Source: Akkermansia muciniphila
GTDB taxonomy: Bacteria > Verrucomicrobiota > Verrucomicrobiia > Verrucomicrobiales > Akkermansiaceae
Length of the DNA: 64,000 bases
Direction of reading: 5' to 3'
Assembly (NCBI GenBank): GCA_945888515.1
Contig: CAMDAD010000002.1
Coordinates: 124,001 to 188,000 of the forward strand
The notes beneath the pieces were generated by a model that saw only the letters and a program-made list of their open reading frames with translations, had not been told where the DNA came from and made no database searches. Position numbers and translations under genes: made by a program. Each line of letters opens with the position of its first letter. Within the stretch, counting starts at the first letter, position 1. Shown here piece by piece: positions 25,658-33,600 of this stretch.

Positions 25658-26367
25658 CAGCGGGTGGATTGGATCATCGATTGCAACGCTGGCGGCAGGG
25701 TCCTGGTCTCAATGCACGGGAGCTTTTGGTAATCCTTGTCCATAAAATGCCACCATTCGTGCGGAAGAGTGCCGAATCCCGCGGCCCACATGGCCTCCTT
25801 GAGGTAGCGCATGTTTTGTCGCACGATCGGATTGGGATGAATGAAATCGGAGGCCGCGCGCGGAGAAAAGTCATCGAAGCCCGTCGGCACGGCTGCGGCG
25901 GTGCCATCGAGATGAACCAAGCTGACATCTACTGCGCAACCATGAGAGTGAAGAGAGGAATTGCGTGACGGATCCGCGACATAACGAGGATCGTGCCCGC
26001 AAGCATCCCACAAGGCCCACTGTGTTTCCTGTGGGCGGAAGGCATCCCAGATCACGAGACGGAGATTTTTCCGACGCAGCAGGGTGTTGGCTTTTTTCAG
26101 GCGAGCGGCAGTGCTTCGGTGAAGAAGCGCGGGAAAATCGCGATGATACAAGGGTCTCTTTGCGATGTTACTCGCTTCTTTGTATTGGAGGGAAATGACG
26201 AGAGTTGGATCGATGCCCGACAGCTCGAAGAGATCGTTTTGGCTCAGCCCCATACGAGCATTGTCTGTGGGTATGGACTGGCAGCACATCAAGGATAGCA
26301 TCGATAGTGCTAATAAAAAAACGATACATGATCGTAAGAAGCCGGTAAAGCGTGACAGGTCAATCAT
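25657..26367 (-). CDS. D-alanyl-D-alanine dipeptidase, VanX-like lipoprotein
   Basis: VanX/DdpX-type enzymes are zinc peptidases that cleave D-Ala-D-Ala. The 236-residue product shows the zinc site: SLHSHGCAVDVSL (SxHxxGxAxD) and HEWWHF (ExxH). The N-terminus has a signal with a lipobox-like LMCC near residue 27, so the mature enzyme may be a periplasmic lipoprotein recycling cell wall dipeptides. Start is the ATG at 26367, before the signal; upstream codons are low-complexity and run into a terminator. A single gene without vanHA or vanRS homologues nearby argues for cell wall recycling rather than glycopeptide resistance. Confidence 0.88.
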   Translation of the reverse strand: MIDLSRFTGFLRSCIVFLLALSMLSLMCCQSIPTDNARMGLSQNDLFELSGIDPTLVISLQYKEASNIAKRPLYHRDFPALLHRSTAARLKKANTLLRRKNLRLVIWDAFRPQETQWALWDACGHDPRYVADPSRNSSLHSHGCAVDVSLVHLDGTAAAVPTGFDDFSPRAASDFIHPNPIVRQNMRYLKEAMWAAGFGTLPHEWWHFMDKDYQKLPCIETRTLPPALQSMIQSTR

Positions 26368-26380
26368 CGCGGCATGTATC

Positions 26381-26417
26381 AAAAAAAACGTCTCATGTCG
26401 GAATGGCATGAGACGTC
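26381..26417 (-). terminator. Intrinsic terminator of the DUF5069 gene
   Basis: On the minus strand the arms CGTCTCATG and CATGAGACG enclose a short loop and are followed by a run of eight T residues. It lies between the stop of the DUF5069 gene (26432) and the vanX-like gene, so those two have separate transcripts. Confidence 0.85.
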
Positions 26418-26431
26418 GGTTAGAAATCAAA

Positions 26432-26869
26432 TCAGGCAAGTTCCTGACTGTGGAAAGAGTTCCAGTCGTCGAGGTTGTTGAGGTTGATGGCATCGAGAAT
26501 CGTGCCGTCATTCGCGCGACCTACGGCGCTGAGGATGCTTGCGCGCGTATCATCTGTGTGGATGTATCCGGTGATGGCGGCATTGAGGGTGGCGACTGAC
26601 TCCGCGTTCAGCTTGCTCGCATTCGCTTTAATCCAGTTTTCAGTTTGCACATAGGTGGGTTTGGTCGCGATGAAAGAGAGGAACGCATCACGATCGATGC
26701 CGAGCCCGTCCAGCACCATTTGGTCGTAGCCCATGCCGCAGCCGGGGTAGTCCGCATGGAGTTTGCCAGCGGCAGCCAGAGAGGCCTTTTGCCAAAGACG
26801 AGGAAGATGAAGCACTCCCAGCGGACCTGCGGTGCCGCTGCTGATGGTTGGTACGATTGTTTGACTCAT
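26432..26869 (-). CDS. DUF5069-family protein
   Basis: This 145-residue soluble protein matches the DUF5069 pattern: a start with LGVLHLPRLWQKASLAAAGKL, then YPGCGMGYDQMVLDGLGIDRDAFLSFIATKPTY, and a helical rest. DUF5069 proteins are found in Verrucomicrobia, Planctomycetes and Cyanobacteria, and no function is known to me. The strong single terminator and isolated position suggest a monocistronic, probably well-expressed gene. Confidence 0.8.
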   Translation of the reverse strand: MSQTIVPTISSGTAGPLGVLHLPRLWQKASLAAAGKLHADYPGCGMGYDQMVLDGLGIDRDAFLSFIATKPTYVQTENWIKANASKLNAESVATLNAAITGYIHTDDTRASILSAVGRANDGTILDAINLNNLDDWNSFHSQELA

Positions 26870-27180
26870 AGTGGTATAGATGCGACGCAGAGTAACACTA
26901 CGCCCAGAGATTGCAAAAAAAATGCCCTGAGAGAGGGTGATTTTTCCGCAGGAGAAAAAACGGATTTTTCCGCTTGCACATGGTGCGTAAATTCGTTACC
27001 AATCTTTTCTGTAGCGCAAATAATTTTTCACAAAAAACGTTTGCACAGAAGATTTCTTTGATGATCCCATCCGTAAGCAACCTATATCATACTAAAGTCG
27101 CCACATTTGGTCGGGCTTTTGATGTAACGTTTTTGTCCTTATGACGAATGCTAGGATAGCAGTGATGATCAGAAACACTC

Positions 27181-27213
27181 TCGCCAGTCTGGCGATCTTT
27201 CTTCGTGAAGATC
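27181..27213 (+). promoter_or_regulatory. Candidate structured leader of infC
   Basis: Two short hairpins can form in the leader of infC: TCGCC/GGCGA (27181-27195) and GATCTT/AAGATC (27194-27213). They share the bases GA at 27194-27195 and so cannot both form fully. This is compatible with a switchable leader, but nothing else supports it. The rest of the gap 26870-27255 holds no gene I can identify. Confidence 0.25.
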
Positions 27214-27241
27214 AGTCGAACCGGCGCAGCATGAACCTACC

Positions 27242-27247
27242 GGAGGA
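27242..27247 (+). promoter_or_regulatory. Shine-Dalgarno site of infC that points to an AUA start
   Basis: GGAGGA lies 8 bases before ATA at 27256, which is in frame with the IF-3 coding sequence. The first in-frame ATG is 14 codons later and lacks such a site. Confidence 0.7.
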
Positions 27248-27255
27248 CTAAAGCC

Positions 27256-27966
27256 ATAAGCAAACAAACGAAAAATAATCAATCGAAGGGCGGTCGCATG
27301 GGCAACCGCGATCAAACCCGTGTGAATGACCGCATTCGCGCCCCGAAAATCCGGGTCGTGGGATCGGACGGACAACAACTCGGCGTCATGACCGTGCGCG
27401 ATGCCTTGCTCAAGGCGCAGTCGCAGGGACTCGACCTCGTGGAAATCGCCGCGCAAGCAGACCCACCAGTTTGCAAAATCATCGACTACGGCAAGTTCAA
27501 GTATGAGCAAGCCAAGTTGAAGAAGCAGAAATCCAAGTCGGCCACTCGCATGAAGGAGATCAAGCTTCGCGTGGGCACTGGTCAGCATGATTACAACATC
27601 AAGATGGGGCGAATCGAGGGATTCCTGGATACCGGGCACAAGGTTCGTGTGATCATTCAATTCAAAGGTCGTGAAAACGCCCACAAGGACTTGGGATTCG
27701 TAGCCATGCAGCGCATCATCGATGACTTGAAGACCATGTCAAACGTCGATCAAGCTCCGCGACTCGGCGGTCGTGTCATTGCCATGACCTTATCGCCACT
27801 GCCTCAGGGCCAGCGCAAACGGAAATTCCATCTCTTTCATGGCGAGCTTCTCGAAGAGGATGACCATGACGATGAAGACGATGCCGAATTCGAAGACGTG
27901 CATGACGACGAAGAGCATGAATCCGATGAAGCTGAGGGCCGCGTGAGCGAAGAAGAACAAGGCTGA
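27256..27966 (+). CDS. infC: Translation initiation factor IF-3
   Basis: IF-3 binds the 30S subunit and checks the start codon. The product matches the family throughout: DRIRAPKIRVVGSDGQQLGVM, DLVEIAAQADPPVCKIIDYGKFKYE, then the C-terminal domain KEIKLRVGTGQHDYNIK...GRENAHKDLGF. I place the start at ATA (27256) because of the GGAGGA site and because IF-3 genes are known to use rare start codons in autoregulation; from the ATG at 27298 the protein has 222 residues, from the ATA 236. After the IF-3 body (to about 180) a strongly acidic tail of about 40 residues follows, which is not part of the standard fold. A HAD phosphatase gene overlaps the stop. Confidence 0.9.
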   Translation: MSKQTKNNQSKGGRMGNRDQTRVNDRIRAPKIRVVGSDGQQLGVMTVRDALLKAQSQGLDLVEIAAQADPPVCKIIDYGKFKYEQAKLKKQKSKSATRMKEIKLRVGTGQHDYNIKMGRIEGFLDTGHKVRVIIQFKGRENAHKDLGFVAMQRIIDDLKTMSNVDQAPRLGGRVIAMTLSPLPQGQRKRKFHLFHGELLEEDDHDDEDDAEFEDVHDDEEHESDEAEGRVSEEEQG

Positions 27967-28634
27967 TGGATTTCTGCCACTTCGATTTGCTGCTTTACGA
28001 CATTGACGGAACGCTCGTGGATACGGGCGGTGCTGGTATGAACGCGCTTTCGCAGGCGGCGGAACAGTTTTTTGGTGCCCCCGCGCCGCAACTGGATCTC
28101 GCAGGTAGCACTGATCTTGGCATTATCAAAAATCTGATCGATCACTACGACTGCGGCGACACCGATCCGGACGTGGATCATTTTTTCGCATTGTATCATA
28201 GACTGCTGGAAATGAATCTGGCGTCCGGAGAATATTCGGGGCGCGTGATTCATGGAGTTAGGGAGGCGCTGGCTCATGGTGAGGCGCATCAAATAGCGAT
28301 GGGATTGCTCACGGGAAATACGAAGGCTGGCGCGCGGATTAAGACGCAGCATTACCAGCTTTCTGAATACTTTCCCTACGGAGCCTACGGTGATGATCAT
28401 GCGGATCGTAATTTGTTAGGTCCGGTCGCGTTGTCGCGCGCGAGTTCTCACCATGGCAGAGCCTTTGATGCCGCCGCTACATTGGTGATCGGCGATACGC
28501 CCAAAGACATTGCCTGCGCGCACGCGTTGGGTGGCAAGTGCCTGGCCGTGGCGACGGGGTCATTTTCTGCCGAAGCCCTAAGATCGGCAGGTGCGGATTG
28601 GGTCGTTCTTTCGTTAGAAGAGTGGTTGCCCTAG
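27966..28634 (+). CDS. HAD-superfamily phosphatase, phosphoglycolate phosphatase-like
   Basis: The 222-residue cytoplasmic protein has the HAD motif I DLLLYDIDGTLVDTGG with the nucleophile Asp (DIDGTL), motif II in LLTGNTKAG (Thr), the conserved Lys likely at KTQHYQL, and motif IV in TLVIGDTPKDIACA. The cap is the small helical type of the phosphoglycolate phosphatase group. It overlaps the infC stop (TGATG), so it is translated together with IF-3. The substrate is not evident. The region 28635-28836 after the stop holds no gene I can support. Confidence 0.85.
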   Translation: MDFCHFDLLLYDIDGTLVDTGGAGMNALSQAAEQFFGAPAPQLDLAGSTDLGIIKNLIDHYDCGDTDPDVDHFFALYHRLLEMNLASGEYSGRVIHGVREALAHGEAHQIAMGLLTGNTKAGARIKTQHYQLSEYFPYGAYGDDHADRNLLGPVALSRASSHHGRAFDAAATLVIGDTPKDIACAHALGGKCLAVATGSFSAEALRSAGADWVVLSLEEWLP

Positions 28635-28836
28635 AGATCGTCGCTGTGCTTTTCAGTATACAGGACTTGGGAGCTTTCATGCTAGCACTGGGAAACGAGA
28701 ACGACATATCGTTTTTTGCGATTGTTCAAGGCGCTGTCGGGTGACCTTTGCAGTCTATGGTAACATGTATGCGTAGCGTGGGTTGCATGACGGAAATTAT
28801 TCCTGTATCCAATTGGATCGAGTAGAACAAAGGCAC

Positions 28837-28869
28837 GAAAAAGCCGCTGCGGACTCGCAGCGGCCTTTG
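28837..28869 (-). terminator. Intrinsic terminator of the DEAD-box helicase gene
   Basis: On the minus strand GCCGCTGC, a short loop and GCAGCGGC form a strong stem followed by a T-run. It sits 20 bases after the helicase stop. Confidence 0.85.
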
Positions 28870-28888
28870 GCCTGCGATGATGAAAGTG

Positions 28889-30172
28889 TTAGCGAGAACG
28901 TTGTCGATTGCCGCCTTGTCCGCGGCGTTGCCCACCGCGCTGGGGCGGGCGTCCGCCACTCGGGCGCGGGCCGGCACCTGAAGAGCGGGCGCCGCGCAAA
29001 TGGCGATCAGCCAAGGCCTCTTCATGCCAGTTGTGATTGTCCCAGCGGGGAATGGACATGCGGATGATTTTTTCGATGTCGCGCAGGTATTCCAGTTCCT
29101 CTTCCGAGCAAAAGGAAACGGCACGACCTTCCGCACCAGCACGGGCGGTGCGACCGATGCGATGCACGTAGGCTTCAGGCTCGTTTGGTAAATCAAAATT
29201 CACCACTAGACCGACTTCTTTCACATCCACACCGCGTGCGGCGACGTCCGTAGCTACCAGAATCGGAGTGAGGCCTTTTTTGAATCGATCCAGCGCCTTT
29301 TCGCGTTGCGCTTGGGATTTATTGCCGTGAATTGCGTCTGAGGGAAAGCCAGCGGCACAAAGGCTCTTGGCGAGCTTGTTGGCACCGTGTTTCGTGCGAC
29401 TGAAAACAATCGTTAGTTTTTGCGCACTGGCATTGGCTTGTCCGCGCAGCAGTTCCTCAAGCAACGGGCGTTTCGATTCCTTGCTGACGAAGCAAACTTG
29501 TTGGTCGATCTTTTCTGCTGTGGTCGTCTCAGGAGTGATACTGACATGCGCGGGATCGCGAAGGATGTTATTTGCGAGTTCGACGATGTTTGGTGCCAGC
29601 GTTGCGGAGAAAAACAGCGACTGGCGTTTTGCGGGCAGTAGCGAAACAATGCGTTTCACATCGCGCAGAAAGCCCATGTCTAGCATGCGGTCCACTTCAT
29701 CGAGCACAAAAAATTCCACGTGTGAGAGATCGACGTGACCTTGATCGATGAGGTCTAACAAACGGCCCGGGCAGGCGACGAGGACATCGACGCCCTGGCG
29801 CATGGCTTGCACCTGGGGCACCTGGCCGACGCCGCCGTAGATCAACGTCTGACGGAAGGGCACGTATTTACCATATGTAGAAAAGCTTTTGCCCACTTGC
29901 ATCGCGAGTTCGCGAGTGGGAGCGAGAACCAGCGTGCGGCAGGTTTTCGGCTTTGGCTTGGCTAGATTGCTGTGCAGGGCATGCAGGATGGGCAGTGCGA
30001 AACTAGCCGTTTTTCCGGTGCCAGTCTGGGCGCAACCTAACAGATCACGGCCTTCCAATAGTAGTGGAATGGCCTGCGCCTGAATAGGTGAGGGGGTGGT
30101 GTAATTGAGTTCGCGCAATACGCGATGCAAAGGCGCAGCCAGAGGCAACGCTTCAAATGAGGGAGCGGTCAT
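28889..30172 (-). CDS. DEAD-box ATP-dependent RNA helicase (RhlE-like)
   Basis: The 427-residue protein has all DEAD-box motifs: Q motif (TTPSPIQAQAIP), motif I AQTGTGKT, Ia PTRELAMQ, motif II in the variant VLDEVDRML (DEVD rather than DEAD), motif III SAT, and C-terminal VATDVAARGVDV and HRIGRTARAG. The tail from about 385 is rich in Arg and Gly (RGARSSGAGPRPSGGRPPQRGG...), typical of RhlE-type RNA-binding tails. The changed motif II DEVD is seen in some helicases and should still bind Mg-ATP. It probably acts in ribosome assembly or RNA decay. Confidence 0.93.
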   Translation of the reverse strand: MTAPSFEALPLAAPLHRVLRELNYTTPSPIQAQAIPLLLEGRDLLGCAQTGTGKTASFALPILHALHSNLAKPKPKTCRTLVLAPTRELAMQVGKSFSTYGKYVPFRQTLIYGGVGQVPQVQAMRQGVDVLVACPGRLLDLIDQGHVDLSHVEFFVLDEVDRMLDMGFLRDVKRIVSLLPAKRQSLFFSATLAPNIVELANNILRDPAHVSITPETTTAEKIDQQVCFVSKESKRPLLEELLRGQANASAQKLTIVFSRTKHGANKLAKSLCAAGFPSDAIHGNKSQAQREKALDRFKKGLTPILVATDVAARGVDVKEVGLVVNFDLPNEPEAYVHRIGRTARAGAEGRAVSFCSEEELEYLRDIEKIIRMSIPRWDNHNWHEEALADRHLRGARSSGAGPRPSGGRPPQRGGQRRGQGGNRQRSR

Positions 30173-30635
30173 GTTGGTATGGTGGGCCAGCTCGAACCGG
30201 GTATCGGTTGCTGGCGGCGCGATGAGTTGAAGGGTGAAACCTCAAACAATCTTTCTCATCGACGAAGACCGGAAAAGGGCGATGCTCACAAGAGCGCCAA
30301 AGAGTTCATATTCATGAACGCGGCACAGCAGTGCCACGGGCTAGCACCAATGACAAGATAAATCTCAGCACAAACGCATTTCAGGTAAATTTCGATTGGG
30401 GAATTACTTGGCCAATACTCAATCATACTTTTCCTATTGGTCGCGTATTTGTTCTTTCGTATTTCGTTAGTCTAACGGAAAATAACATGATAAAAATTTG
30501 ATTGGCCCACTATGCGTGTATCCAGTCGATACGGAGAAACCCAAGCCGCGAACAAGGTGATTTCGATGCAACTTGTTTTTATACTAATTCTCACAAAGGC
30601 AAGGGATGTAAGAATTTTGGTTTACAAAGGGCCTG
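30173..30635. other. Intergenic region upstream of the giant GH5 gene
   Basis: About 460 bases lie between the helicase start and the GH5 promoter. The first part (30180-30360) can be read as a 60-codon frame with no recognisable product. Several short inverted repeats occur, but I cannot name a riboswitch or RNA gene. The A+T-rich second part (30370-30520) resembles promoter or upstream-activating sequence. Confidence 0.3.
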
Positions 30636-30648
30636 ACACATGATGTGT
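30636..30648. promoter_or_regulatory. Candidate operator overlapping the GH5 gene -35 box
   Basis: ACACAT-g-ATGTGT is a perfect 6-base inverted repeat with a one-base centre. It touches the first base of the -35 hexamer at 30648, so a bound repressor would block the promoter. Confidence 0.45.
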
Positions 30649-30677
30649 TGATTTGCACTTTAATTTCGTCTTATATT
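30648..30677 (+). promoter_or_regulatory. Candidate sigma-70 promoter of the GH5 gene, possibly leaderless transcript
   Basis: TTGATT (30648-30653) and TATATT (30672-30677) are spaced by 18 bases. The ATG of the secreted GH5 protein is at 30684, 7 bases after the -10 box, which is where transcription would start. No ribosome site is present. Confidence 0.45.
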
Positions 30678-30683
30678 AGCATT

Positions 30684-33600
30684 ATGAATTTTTTGAAAAT
30701 TTTTCTGATCGTTTCAGTTGTGCTGTTCCCAGAATGGTCCAAGGGTCAGTTGCTTCAGGTCGATGGCAAGCGGATTGTGAACAGTTCAACCAACCAAGAG
30801 GTCATTCTCAATGCGGTGAACTTTGGCAACTGGATGGTGATGGAAGGATACTTGATGAACTCGGTGAATGAGGCCCCGAACCAGCATACATGGAAGAGGA
30901 AGTTGACGACGCTGGTGGGTGCTGCCAGTGTGAAGACATTTTATGATGCTTGGTTGACCAATCATGTCACGCAGAGTGACATCAACCATTTGAAAGCCTC
31001 GGGTTTCAATGCCGTTCGCCTCCCGCTGCACTATGAATACTTTGTCAACTTGGGAACTCCTGATGTATGGAACGAGCAGGGTTTCGCGCTCGTGGATGAC
31101 ATCATCAGGTGGTGCACACTTGCAGGGGTTTACGTTATCCTTGATCTGCATGCCGCGCCCGGTGGTCAAAGTGATAACAGTGGAATCAGTGACTATGATA
31201 TTACGAAGCCGTCTCTCTGGGAGAGTGCCGAAAATCGCAGCAAGACCATACGACTGTGGGATAAAATCTCTGAGCGCTATCAAAATGAACCTTGGGTCGC
31301 AGGATACGATCTGATCAACGAGACCAACTGGAATTTGCCGAATGGCACACTGTTGCGCGAGCTCTTTGGTAATTTGACTACGGCAATCCGAGCGAATGGG
31401 GATAATCATATTTTGTTCATTGAAGGAAATGGATACAGCAACGACTACACTGGGCTCACTCCCGCTTGGGATCCACAGATGGTCTATGTGTTTCACAAAT
31501 ACAATTCTTCCGCAGACTTCAGCACCGACCTGCAATGGGTTCTTGATCTCAGAGTCGCACAAAATCGCCCCATTTGGTGCGGTGAGCACGGTGAAAATAG
31601 CAATGATAACTTCACGAAAATGGTTGAGCTGCTGCGGGGGAACGGGATCGGCATGTCATGGTGGCCGATGAAAAAGTTTGAGAGTATCAACTGTCTTTCC
31701 AATGCGACCTTTCCGCCGGGTTATCGGGATTTGCTCAACTATCTCGGTGGCACCAATCCCACATTGAATGCCGACACGGCACGCAACACGTTGGCTCAAC
31801 TTGCCCAGAGTGTCCTGTTGGCCAACACTCGAACCCAAACTGAGGTTCTCCGCGCCATTTTCATTCAGCCGAACAATCGAGACACCGCGCCATTTGGAGC
31901 CGTGCCATCCATTCCGGGTCGGATCTATGCCACCGATTACGACCAAGGGATGAACGGTTATGCGTATTCCGATACGGGGTGGGAGAATGTGCTTTTCACC
32001 ACAGGGGATTACACCGCTTGGAATGAGCGCTGGACCTACCGGAATGGCGGAGTTGATATCGATACCTCTTCGGATACGCTATCGAACGGATATCAAGTGG
32101 GATTCTTTAGGCCTACGGAGTGGATGAAATACAGCGTCAACGTGGCGTCACCGGGAACATACACCATCGCGCTGCGTGTGGCGAATGGATCTGGGCAAAC
32201 CGCTACGATCCAGATTCAAAATGGTGAGGGCACGAAAACCCTGGCCACTGCCTCGGTGCCGAGTGGTGGATGGGGGAACTGGACGACCATTTCCGTGACG
32301 GGTGGTTTTTCCGAGGCAGGGGTTCAGGCGATTCGAATCGCAAATACCGGTTCTTCCGAGTGCGATATCACATCGGTTCTTTTTACCAAAACCAGCGATG
32401 CAATCCCTAACAGCACATCGGTTCCCGTGTCTGTGGTCACCGTTTCCCTCAAGGCCAACAATGGCGGATACTTGTCGTGGCAGAACGCGAGCCCCTTTGC
32501 TCTCACCTGCCAGGCCCTCTCCGAAACCGATCAGGCACGGTTCACGTTGGTGGACGCAGGTGATGGGCGCACCGCTCTGTTAGCCAGTAACGGCAAATAT
32601 GTTCGTTATTCCGCCAGTGATAATCGACTTTATGCTGATTCAGATACAATAGGGATCAACCAAGAGTTCACGCTCAATCAGCTCAATCGATCGGTGGCCA
32701 TTAAGGGTGCCAATGCGCGCTACTTTTCCCAAGATGGAAACAACCCAGTTGTTTGCGATCGGACGATCCTCGCGAGTTGGGAGTATTTTCTCATGACCAC
32801 ACTTTCCACCACCCAAGGAGCTCCGGCGCCGCCACGGGGAGTGACCTATGAAAATGGAGTGGTGAGTTGGAAATCCATGGTCGGCGCGCTACGCTATTCC
32901 GTGCAGCGCAGCACTGGCAGTGCAGGTCCGTTTGTCACCATCGCCAGCGATCTCGTGGGCACGTCATTTTCCGATCCGAATCCTGTGGTGGATTTGCCGA
33001 ATCGATATCGGGTCATTTCTCATGCGGGAACGTTTGCGAGTGCGCCATCCGGTCAAGTGAGTTCGGGGCCGACGGAGCCTACTCCTGATCCGGATTTGCC
33101 ACTCGGTGATACGCATCAAGACATTGGCACTGTGGGAATTGCTGGAAGTGTTACCACAATCAACGGGACTTATACTTTGAAAGGATCAGGGGCGGACATC
33201 TGGGGGAATGCGGATGGTTGCAGTTTTGTATCTCAATCATTGAATGGAGATTTCACCATCACCGCGCGTCTTGCCAGCATGTCTAATACCGATTACTGGG
33301 CCAAGGCGGGCTTGATGATTCGCGAGTCTAACGCTGCGAATGCGAAAAATGTGGCATTATTGGTCACCCCCGAGGCCGGGGGAACGCGCATGCAATGGCG
33401 CAGTGAGACCGGTGGTAATACGTCAGATCACTACATGAACGGCAGCAAAGCGCCGCTGTGGTTGCGGATCGCGCGCAGCGGAAATTCTTTCACGGGATGG
33501 CAATCGAATGATGGAGTGACTTGGACTAACTCTTACACCATAACACCCACGATGAACTCTGCAGTTGTCGTCGGACTTGTGGTGACATCACATAATAACA

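Noticed and set aside
25657-26367. VanX as a vancomycin resistance gene
   Set aside because: There are no vanH, vanA or two-component genes nearby, and the gene is next to a propeller protein. Cell wall recycling is more likely.
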